Source: Nocardia vaccinii NBRC 15922 (lineage in GTDB: Bacteria > Actinomycetota > Actinomycetes > Mycobacteriales > Mycobacteriaceae). Taken from it: a stretch of 64,000 nt of DNA. Both the position numbers and the translations under genes were made by a program. Each line of letters starts with the position of its first letter. The stretch's first letter is position 1. The notes below the pieces were generated by a model. The model saw only the letters and a program-made list of their open reading frames with translations. It did not search any database and was not told the origin of the DNA. The stretch is from contig NZ_BDCC01000007.1 in assembly GCF_001613305.1 (NCBI RefSeq), forward strand, positions 367,323 through 431,322. The letters run 5' to 3'. Positions 35,224 to 42,583 of the stretch are shown here, piece by piece.

Positions 35224-35883
35224 TCATGCGGCGGTGGTGAGGTCGTGCGGCTGCAAGAAAACCAGGACGTCGACGTGCACCGTGTCGGTGTGGACCATGC
35301 CGGGCAGGCGGGCCTGGTCGTGCTCGCCGGACCCCTCCAGGACATCGGGGGTGTCGGCATCGGGGGTGGGGGTGGCGACGATGTCGGTGCCGTGGACGGG
35401 GGCGGCGACGAGGTGCTGCAGATACAGCAGGTCGGTGTTCTGGGCCTCGGTGACCAGGTCGCCGGTCTGGTCGTGGAAGGTTCCGTCGGGGTCGCGGTGG
35501 GGGCGGGCCAGGACCACGAGCAGTCCTCCGGCCCGGAGCCGGGCTGCGGCGACCTCGGCGACCATCCAGGGACGCAGTCCCCGGGCGTGTGGCGCCAGGG
35601 TGGTGGCGACGATCAGGTCGGTGTCGGCGATGTGCTCGTGTCCGGGCGCGTGTGCTGATACGCGGTCCAGGTGGCCGATGAGGTGCTCGGCCTCGAGGGT
35701 GCGGGGCATCAGCAGGACCCGGTCGCTGGGGCGGCTGTATTCCAGCAGCGCCCGCGCCACGATGCGCGGCGGCCAGCCCTCGGCGATCTCGATCGGGGCG
35801 GGCCCGCATGCCCACAGGGTCGAGGGGATCGTCGCGGGCACAGCGCGGGGCCGGGACGAGCGGACAGGTTTACGTGCGGTCAT
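35224..35883 (-). CDS. Degenerate methyltransferase-fold paralogue
   Basis: A 219-residue protein starting at ATG 35883 behind ACGAGG. Its middle and end align by eye with the neighbouring methyltransferase: TDLIVATTLAPHARG against VDLILTSPPYGDSIHG, LRAGGLLVVLARPHRDPDGT against LKPGGHVVITARPWRQHAEL, and VHVDVLVFL against AHEDVLIFR. The catalytic SPPY is replaced by TLAP, and no SAM-binding D-P-x-x-G-x-G-T motif is seen. It is probably a non-catalytic partner (specificity or stabilising subunit) made from a duplicated methyltransferase. First gene of the two-gene operon. Confidence 0.7.
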   Translation of the reverse strand: MTARKPVRSSRPRAVPATIPSTLWACGPAPIEIAEGWPPRIVARALLEYSRPSDRVLLMPRTLEAEHLIGHLDRVSAHAPGHEHIADTDLIVATTLAPHARGLRPWMVAEVAAARLRAGGLLVVLARPHRDPDGTFHDQTGDLVTEAQNTDLLYLQHLVAAPVHGTDIVATPTPDADTPDVLEGSGEHDQARLPGMVHTDTVHVDVLVFLQPHDLTTAA

Positions 35884-36103
35884 GGGATGTACCTCGTTTC
35901 AGGTCGGGGAGGTGAACCACGGCTGGTTCTGCGGAAGGACTCCTGTCCGCGACCCGTTCTTGGACATCCACGACCCAAAAATTTTTCTCCTGCCGCCGGG
36001 GCAGCTCGGCCGACATTGATCCACACAGGCGAATACGGTCGCCCCGCAGCGAGGTCGGTGAATTCTTTTTGCGTCTCGTCATTCTCGATCGCTGTTGCGT
36101 CTG

Positions 36104-36140
36104 TGTTGCGCTGCTGTGGCAGCGCCACAGCGATGCAACA
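36104..36140. promoter_or_regulatory. Large dyad operator candidate
   Basis: TGTTGC-N3-GCTGTGGC-AGC-GCCACAGC-N3-GCAACA is a perfect two-part palindrome. A further TGTTGCG half lies 12 bp to the left and a GGCACAACACC to the right. Such symmetry suits a dimeric repressor that controls transfer and methyltransferase genes. Confidence 0.55.
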
Positions 36141-36235
36141 CCGGCACAACACCGCAGGTAGACCGCTATTTCATGCGCGATGTCCAGCGAGGAGGGCGTC
36201 CCTGATTCGTCGAGGATGAGGGGTGTGTGAATTCG

Positions 36236-36271
36236 GTCGTGTATTCGTCTCGAGGTTGTCGTGTATTCGTC
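36236..36271 (+). repeat. Direct repeat GTCGTGTATTCGTC x2
   Basis: Two identical 14-mers (36236-36249 and 36258-36271) spaced by 22 bp, two helical turns, about 100 bp upstream of the first transfer gene. They would put two bound proteins on the same DNA face. Confidence 0.65.
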
Positions 36272-36356
36272 GTGAATTACTTCTGAGGTCGTTCTGTGGA
36301 TAGCGGCTTCTTTCCTTGCCCGGTCGATTTCTTTTCACCGAGCACGGGGAGGCACG

Positions 36357-37274
36357 ATGCCGAACTCACAACCAACCGACCTGCGCGAGCTGCCGCCGTT
36401 GACGCTGATCCGCGAACGCTTCGAAACATTGACCACCCACGCGGTCGCGGGGCTGCCGCCGGGCTGGGAGCAGATGAACGCCGCGATGCTGGCCCGGCGG
36501 CTGCTGGACCGCCACGCCCCGGCCGGTGAGGTCGACGCGGTGTGGGCGCAGTTGATCGAGCACGCCCGCACGCGGGACGAGACCGCGGTGCTGGTGTGCG
36601 CGGGCGCGGGGTTGCCGATGCTGCACACGATCGCGGCGAAGCTGTGCGGGCACTGGATCTACCGCGCCGACACCGAGGCGATGGTGCTGGTCGGGTTCCT
36701 CGAGGCGCTGGCCGAGGTGGACGTGGCCCGCCCCAATGTGGCCTATCGGCTGCGGTGGGCCACCTTCCGGCGGGCCTGTATCCCGGTGCGCGAACGCCAG
36801 CGCGCACCGATACCGGTCGACTGGTACCACGACACCGCCCCCACCCCGGAGAACGGCGAAGGCGTGGGCTCGCCGCCCGGGCACCCGGACGTGCTGGTCC
36901 AGCAAGCCGTCGCCGAGGGCGTGCTCACCGCCGCCGACGCGGGACTGATCATCGGCACCCGCCTGGACCACCGGCCGATCACCGCGGTCGCCGCCGACAC
37001 CGGCATCGGGTACGAGGGACTGGCCAAACGCCGCCGCCGCGCCGAACAGCGCCTCGCGGCCTGGCTGCGCGAACGCCTCAGCGACGCACAGTCCTCGACA
37101 CGCGTCGAAATCGCCGCCCTGGACCACCTCACCCGGCACAGCAACCGCCCTCCTGAGCACCAACCTGCGGCCCGGGTGTCCAGAACCCGGCCCCGATCCC
37201 GAGTCCTCCCGATGCCGAAGTCCGCCACCAGCGCGGACCACACCCCACCCGAGGAGGCTCGCCGATGCGCATGA
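36357..37274 (+). CDS. Sigma-70-like/HTH regulator heading the transfer operon
   Basis: A 305-residue protein behind GGGGAGG. The middle (ADTEAMVLVGFLEALAEVD...YRLRWATFRRAC) resembles sigma region 2 in its helix pattern, and ITAVAADTGIGYEGLAKRRRRAEQRLAAWL near residue 220 is a sigma region-4-type helix-turn-helix. The C-terminal 50 residues are disordered. Similar proteins stand first in transfer operons of nocardial and rhodococcal elements. It may be an element-specific sigma factor or transcriptional activator. It overlaps the pilin-like gene by 10 bp. Confidence 0.6.
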   Translation: MPNSQPTDLRELPPLTLIRERFETLTTHAVAGLPPGWEQMNAAMLARRLLDRHAPAGEVDAVWAQLIEHARTRDETAVLVCAGAGLPMLHTIAAKLCGHWIYRADTEAMVLVGFLEALAEVDVARPNVAYRLRWATFRRACIPVRERQRAPIPVDWYHDTAPTPENGEGVGSPPGHPDVLVQQAVAEGVLTAADAGLIIGTRLDHRPITAVAADTGIGYEGLAKRRRRAEQRLAAWLRERLSDAQSSTRVEIAALDHLTRHSNRPPEHQPAARVSRTRPRSRVLPMPKSATSADHTPPEEARRCA

Positions 37275-37684
37275 TCACCCGTTCCCCCAAAACCCGGCCC
37301 CCCAGCACGCGGGCCGCAGCCCCCCGGCGCTCGCGCCACCATCACCATGTGGCCGCGACCATCCTCGCGGCCGGTGCCGCCACCGTCGTGATGCTGTGCG
37401 CGGCAGCGGGCCCGGCCGCAGCCACACCACCTGTTGTCGTGCTGGCGGTGGCGACCTCGCTGAACCAGGTCGCGGACAACCTGCGCAACTGGCTGGTCGC
37501 GATCCTGGCGACGATCGCGACGACCTACTTGACCGTCGGCGGAGCGCGGTACTTGCTCTCGGGTGGGGACGCCGGCGAGGTCGAACGTGCCAAGGCGTGT
37601 CTGCGCTCGGCGATGATCGGCTACTGCCTGGCCATCCTCGCGCCGGTCGTGGTCAGCATTCTCAAGTCCCTGGTGGGAGGCTGA
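37265..37684 (+). CDS. VirB2/TrbC-like pilin
   Basis: A 139-residue protein with a basic start, a signal-like hydrophobic stretch (VAATILAAGAATVVMLCAAAG, AxA at PAAA) and then two transmembrane helices (LVAILATIATTYLTVGGARYLL, SAMIGYCLAILAPVVVSIL) separated by a short charged loop (SGGDAGEVERAKACL). This is the topology of VirB2/TrbC pilin subunits of type IV secretion. Two bases separate it from the VirB6-like gene. Confidence 0.75.
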   Translation: MRMITRSPKTRPPSTRAAAPRRSRHHHHVAATILAAGAATVVMLCAAAGPAAATPPVVVLAVATSLNQVADNLRNWLVAILATIATTYLTVGGARYLLSGGDAGEVERAKACLRSAMIGYCLAILAPVVVSILKSLVGG

Positions 37685-37685
37685 C

Positions 37686-39560
37686 ATGCTCCCCACCTCC
37701 TCCTCGATCAGCGCGATGAGTCACGACCCGGCCCGCTGGGTCCGGCGGTGCGTGCTGCTGATTCTCGGTGTGGGCGTGCTGATCTGGGCTGGCGGTTCCG
37801 CGCCGGGGTGGGCGGTCCCGGTGACGACTCCGCCCTCGCCGCCGTCGGTGACCACGCCGATCACCCCCGGCCCGCCCACGCCCGCGCCGGTGACGCCCGC
37901 GACGCCGACGACACCGACGACCGCACCGACGACACCGGGCCCGGTCCCGGGTGAGCCCTGCCCAGACACGAGCCAGGGCTGCACTTCCCAGCCGGGTCAG
38001 GATCGGGGTCCGGCCGCGGCACCCGAGCCCGATTGCGGCCTCGATGCCATCAGCGGCTGCTTGATCAACGCGATGGACGGGCTCTTGAGCACCGTGGTGT
38101 CCTCGGCGCTGGACCCGCTGCTGCAGTTGCTGTCGACCACGCTGCTGGCGACCCCGGACCCGGCGAGCCTGCCCCGGGTCGGGCAGTTGTGGACCTCCTC
38201 CTGGCAGATCACCCTCACCGTGTACGGGCTGCTGGTGATGGCCGCCGGACTCCTGGTCATGTCGTACGAGACGTTGCAGTCACGCTGGTCGCTGCGCGAG
38301 GTCGCCCCCGGGCTGGTGATCGGGATGGTCGCGGCGGGGTTGAGCTTCCCGCTGGTCACCCAGGCCGTCCGCGCCGCGAACGCCCTCTCCGCAGCGGTCG
38401 CTGGGGGCGGGGTCGATCCCGACTCGGCCGGGCAGGCATTACGGCAGCTGGCCTCGGCGACCATCGGCACGGGCGGCATCTTCGGGCTGCTGCTGGCGAT
38501 CGTGTTGGTGGTGCTGGTGGTGATGCTGCTGGCCGGGTATGTGATCCGGGTCGCGATCACGATCGTGCTGATCGTCGCCGCGCCTTTGGCGTTGATGTGT
38601 CACGCCGTGCCGGTCACCGAACCGATCGCCCGCTGGTGGTGGCGCTCCATGGGTGCGTGCCTGGCGATCCAGGTGGTACAGAGTTTGACGCTGATCACCG
38701 CGACCCGCGTGTTCCTCACCTCCGGGGACTGGCACCTGCTGGGAGCCTCGCAATCCGGGCTGGTGGACCTGATCGTATCGATCGCCCTGGTCGGGGTGTT
38801 GGTGAAGATCCCGTTCTGGATGCTCTCGGCGATGCGCATCGGGTCGGGACACTCCATGGCCGGGCGGATCGTCCGCAGCTATTTGACGTACAAGACGCTC
38901 GGGTTGCTGCGCGGCAGTGGTGGAAAGTCCTCCAAGCCCCGGCCCAAGCCCGCACGCGCGGAGCCGGACCCCTACGACAAGGCCGAGACCGCCCCTGATG
39001 GGCAGATGATGCTGCCCTTGCAGGGCCTCAAACGCGTCCGGCCGAAACCGCCACCACCGGCCCCCGCCCAGCGTGCGCCCAGATCGGCGGACTCGGGACA
39101 GCAGCTGACGCTGGACCTGGACAAACCCAGCCTCCCGCTCCCACCCGAAGCACCTCGCCCCGAAGGCCAGCGCGCCTTGTTCTACGCCACCCCGATCAAG
39201 CCCACACACCGCCGCCCGACCTCGGCGAACACCAGCTCTGCCGGTAGCGGCCGGGCCGGGGCCTCGACAGGGAAGCGGGCACCGAAGGGCCGCCAGCTGA
39301 CGCTGCGGTTCCCGCCCCCACAGCCACCAAAGACGCCGCCCGCGAGGGTGCAAGACCCATACGCACGCCCAACCTCCACCACACAAGGCCAGTACGTGCT
39401 GCCCCTCGAGGTCAAACGGGTCCGGAAACCAGCCCCTCCCCCGACACCCGCGTGGATCGCGCCACCCGCGCCGCGCCGGGCCGGGCGGCAGCTGCACCTT
39501 CCCCTGCCCGATCTGCCCGTGCGCCGCCGTCGGCGGCCCGATCCAGGAGGCACCCGATGA
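37686..39560 (+). CDS. VirB6/TrbL-like polytopic channel protein
   Basis: A 624-residue protein: N-terminal hydrophobic signal (CVLLILGVGVLIWAGGSAPGWA), a Pro/Thr-rich stalk, then a core of about six transmembrane helices (for example ITLTVYGLLVMAAGLLVM, FGLLLAIVLVVLVVMLLAGY, ITIVLIVAAPLALMC, VDLIVSIALVGVLVKIPFW). This corresponds to VirB6/TrbL, the inner-membrane channel. The C-terminal ~210 residues are a basic, Pro-rich cytosolic tail with five to six variants of a G(Q/R)xLxLxLP motif. It overlaps the VirB4 gene by 4 bp. Confidence 0.78.
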   Translation: MLPTSSSISAMSHDPARWVRRCVLLILGVGVLIWAGGSAPGWAVPVTTPPSPPSVTTPITPGPPTPAPVTPATPTTPTTAPTTPGPVPGEPCPDTSQGCTSQPGQDRGPAAAPEPDCGLDAISGCLINAMDGLLSTVVSSALDPLLQLLSTTLLATPDPASLPRVGQLWTSSWQITLTVYGLLVMAAGLLVMSYETLQSRWSLREVAPGLVIGMVAAGLSFPLVTQAVRAANALSAAVAGGGVDPDSAGQALRQLASATIGTGGIFGLLLAIVLVVLVVMLLAGYVIRVAITIVLIVAAPLALMCHAVPVTEPIARWWWRSMGACLAIQVVQSLTLITATRVFLTSGDWHLLGASQSGLVDLIVSIALVGVLVKIPFWMLSAMRIGSGHSMAGRIVRSYLTYKTLGLLRGSGGKSSKPRPKPARAEPDPYDKAETAPDGQMMLPLQGLKRVRPKPPPPAPAQRAPRSADSGQQLTLDLDKPSLPLPPEAPRPEGQRALFYATPIKPTHRRPTSANTSSAGSGRAGASTGKRAPKGRQLTLRFPPPQPPKTPPARVQDPYARPTSTTQGQYVLPLEVKRVRKPAPPPTPAWIAPPAPRRAGRQLHLPLPDLPVRRRRRPDPGGTR

Positions 39561-42500
39561 ATTCCTACCGCATTCCCTCGGATGTGGAGCGGCCCGACCG
39601 GATCTGGGGCCCGCTCACCGCCCGCCAACTCGCGCTGCTGTCCGCGACCGGCCTGATATTGCTGCTGATCTGGGCAGCCACCCGCGCGCTCATACCGATC
39701 ACGGTATTCGCCGCACTCGCAGCCCCGATCGCAGCGGTAGCCACCGCGATCGTGCTCACCACCCGCGACGGCCTGTCCGGCGACCAACTACTCGTGGCCG
39801 GGCTGCGCCACCACCGGCAGACCCGGCACCTGATCGCCGTGCGTCCCGGCGACGACACCCAGCCACAGGCGGTACCGCGCTGGGTGACCGACCGCGCACG
39901 CGGGCAGCGCCCGCCCACCGCGCACCCGATCACCCCCGGCACCGCCGCGCTACCGCAGACAGTCACGCCAGGCACCGGCGCGGGCGGCGGAGTCGGCGTG
40001 GTCGATCTGGGCCAGGAGGGGATCGCGGTGATCGCCGCCGCGACCACCATCAACCTCGCCCTGCGCACTCCCGCCGAGCAGGCGGGTCTGGTCAGCGCGC
40101 TGGCGGGCTACCTGCAGAGCCTGTCCGGGAACGGAGTGCAGATCCTGTTGCAGTCGGTCCGCCTCGACGTGACCGGACACATCACCGACCTGCACACCGC
40201 AGCACAGACGATGCCGACGGAGTTGGCCGAGTACGCCCTCGACCACTCCCGCTATCTGGCCGAGCTGGCCCAGGACGACACCACCGGGCAACGCCAGGTC
40301 CTGCTGGTGTGGCGCGAGCCCCTGGATCCCGCGACCCGGCTGGCGACCTCGGTGGTGGGTGGGCTCACTGCGCGCGGACGTCGCGAGCGCCGGATCTCCG
40401 TGCAGGCTCGTCACGCGGCTGAATCCCGGTTGCTGGCGCGGCTGTCCGATGCCACCGAGCTGCTCGCGCCTCTGGGGGTCGGGGTGCGTGCCCTCGATGA
40501 TGCCCAGGCGCGGGCGATCCTGACCAGCTGCACCAACCCGGCCAACCTCGTGCCCTTCGGCGCGGCCGACGCCGCGGGCCCCACCGAGATCATCACCACC
40601 GAGGCCAGCGGGTACACGGGCCTGCAGTTCGAGACCGTCGGCACCGACGACGAACAGGACGACCTCGACGACGGTGGTTTCGGACACCGGTCCCGGCGTG
40701 GCCGGGTGCTGCGCCGGGGCGGTGGTGGTGTGGAGTTCGCGCCGGAGTCGTTGACCATCGGTGCCCGGCATCTTCAGGTGGGCTCGGACTACTGCGCGAC
40801 GATCGCGGTCACCGGGTACCCACGCGAGGTCACCCCAGGATGGCTGACACCCCTGGCCGCGTTCGGGGGCCGGGTCGATATCGCCCTGCACATCGAGCCG
40901 ATCGACCCCCACCTCGCCGCCCAACGGCTACGCCGCCAACTCGCCCGCCTCGAATCCACCCTGACCTCCGCAGCGATGCACAACCGAGTCGGCGACCCAG
41001 CCGTCGAAGTTGCCGCCGAAGACGCCGCCGCGCTCTCGGCGCAGCTCGCGCGTGGCGAGTCTCGCCTGTTCCGCGCCGGACTGTATCTGACCGTCCACGC
41101 CACCAGCGAGGACGAGCTCGCCGGGCAGGTCACCGCGTTGCGGACGCTGGCGGCGAGTCTGCTGATCGATACCTGCCCGCTCACCTACCGGGCGGTCGAG
41201 GGCTGGACCGCGACGTTGCCGCTGGGCCTGGACCCGGTCCGGGGACACCGCACCTTCGACTCCCATGCTCTGGCGGCGGCGGTCCCGTTCGCCTCGGCCC
41301 AGTTGCCGCCCGCGGATCCGGTGTCGGTGACTCCGGCCGGGGTGTTGTACGGGCGCGACGGCGCGGCCGGGCTGTTGTTCCACGACCGCTTCGCGCCCGA
41401 GATGCACAACCACAACGAAGTCATCCTCGGCCGGTCCGGATCGGGCAAGTCCTATCTGGCGAAAACCTCGATCTTGCGGTCGCTGTACCGCGGGATCGAA
41501 ACCATCGTCATCGACCCCGAGGACGAATACGCCGCACTGTGTGATGCGCTCGGGGGCACTCACATTCGTCTCGGCGCCCCCGGCGTGTGCCTCAACCCGT
41601 TCGACCTCGACATCCACGTAGGTCCGAGCGGACATCGCACCGCCGCCGCCGATGCGCTGTTGCGGCGAAAGCTGCACTTGCACACCGTCATCGCGGTCCT
41701 GCTCGGCGAGCAAACCCCCGCCCAGCGCGCAGCCCTGGACACCGCGGTCACCGCCACCTATGCAGCGGCTGGGATCACCGACGACCCGGTCACCTGGGTG
41801 CGGCCCGCACCGACACTGAGCATGCTGCGCGACCAGCTCGCCGCCACCGGCGGCCCGGTGGCGGCCGACCTGGCTGCCGGGCTCGCCCCGTATGTCGGCG
41901 GGGGCGCGTTCGCTGGGTTGCTCGACGGTGCGAGCACCCATATCCCGGGCGGTGCGTTGATCGTGTACTCGCTGCGCGAGTTGCCCGAGGAACTCAAAAC
42001 CATCGGCACCCTGCTGGCGTTGGACGCGACCTGGCGGCGGGTCACCGACCCGGCTACTCGGCGGGCGCGCTCGGTGGTGGTCGACGAGGCGTGGCTGTTG
42101 ATGCGCCAGCGCTCGGGAGCGGACTTTCTGTACCGGCTGGCCAAATCCGCCCGCAAACACTTCCTCGGGTTGACCGTCACCACCCAGGACGCCGCCGACG
42201 TGCTGGCCACCGACCTGGGTAAGGCGATCGTCGCCAACAGCGCCACCCAGATCCTGCTGCGCCAAGCCCCGCAATCCATCGACCAGGTCGGCGACGCGTT
42301 CAACCTCTCCGACGGCGAACGCCGCTTCCTGCTCGCCGCAGACCGCGGCCAAGGCTTACTCGCCATCGGAGCCCACCAGCGCACCGTCTTCGGCACCGTC
42401 GCCTCCCTCGCCGAGCACCAGATCGCCACTACCTCACCCGAGTACGACCTGCCCGACACCGACGAGGACGCCGGCTACCTCGACCTCGATGCCGAGGACA

Positions 42501-42583
42501 CCCGAATCGACCTCGACACCAGCACCGGTCCCCTCGACACCGAGTGGGACGACGCACGGTTCACAGAACAGGAGACACAGTAA
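39557..42583 (+). CDS. VirB4-like conjugation ATPase fused to PrgI-like domain
   Basis: A 1008-residue protein starting at ATG 39557 behind AGGAGG in an ATGA overlap. The first ~100 residues are PrgI-like, with two transmembrane helices (LALLSATGLILLLIWAATRA, ITVFAALAAPIAAVATAIVL). The rest is a VirB4/TraE ATPase: Walker A ILGRSGSGKSYLAKTSI near residue 635, Walker B RSVVVDEAWLLMRQRSG, and the QSIDQVGDAFNLSDGERRFLL C-terminal block. It energises assembly of the type IV channel. PrgI-VirB4 fusions are known in Gram-positive elements (SCO6880-type). Confidence 0.9.
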   Translation: MNSYRIPSDVERPDRIWGPLTARQLALLSATGLILLLIWAATRALIPITVFAALAAPIAAVATAIVLTTRDGLSGDQLLVAGLRHHRQTRHLIAVRPGDDTQPQAVPRWVTDRARGQRPPTAHPITPGTAALPQTVTPGTGAGGGVGVVDLGQEGIAVIAAATTINLALRTPAEQAGLVSALAGYLQSLSGNGVQILLQSVRLDVTGHITDLHTAAQTMPTELAEYALDHSRYLAELAQDDTTGQRQVLLVWREPLDPATRLATSVVGGLTARGRRERRISVQARHAAESRLLARLSDATELLAPLGVGVRALDDAQARAILTSCTNPANLVPFGAADAAGPTEIITTEASGYTGLQFETVGTDDEQDDLDDGGFGHRSRRGRVLRRGGGGVEFAPESLTIGARHLQVGSDYCATIAVTGYPREVTPGWLTPLAAFGGRVDIALHIEPIDPHLAAQRLRRQLARLESTLTSAAMHNRVGDPAVEVAAEDAAALSAQLARGESRLFRAGLYLTVHATSEDELAGQVTALRTLAASLLIDTCPLTYRAVEGWTATLPLGLDPVRGHRTFDSHALAAAVPFASAQLPPADPVSVTPAGVLYGRDGAAGLLFHDRFAPEMHNHNEVILGRSGSGKSYLAKTSILRSLYRGIETIVIDPEDEYAALCDALGGTHIRLGAPGVCLNPFDLDIHVGPSGHRTAAADALLRRKLHLHTVIAVLLGEQTPAQRAALDTAVTATYAAAGITDDPVTWVRPAPTLSMLRDQLAATGGPVAADLAAGLAPYVGGGAFAGLLDGASTHIPGGALIVYSLRELPEELKTIGTLLALDATWRRVTDPATRRARSVVVDEAWLLMRQRSGADFLYRLAKSARKHFLGLTVTTQDAADVLATDLGKAIVANSATQILLRQAPQSIDQVGDAFNLSDGERRFLLAADRGQGLLAIGAHQRTVFGTVASLAEHQIATTSPEYDLPDTDEDAGYLDLDAEDTRIDLDTSTGPLDTEWDDARFTEQETQ

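Larger units (their letters stand above)
35884..36356. promoter_or_regulatory. Divergent control region between methyltransferase and transfer operons
   Basis: About 470 bp separating leftward modification genes from the rightward conjugation operon, noticeably less GC-rich than its surroundings. It holds a large dyad (36104-36140) and a 14-bp direct repeat with 22-bp period (36236-36271), and ends with GGGGAGG before the sigma-like gene. Confidence 0.6.

Noticed and set aside
34178..35815. A 545-codon extension of the methyltransferase
   Set aside because: The extra N-terminal 220 codons are Arg/Pro-rich shadow of the upstream paralogue gene; the ATG at 35152 has a good ribosome-binding site and precedes the conserved domain.
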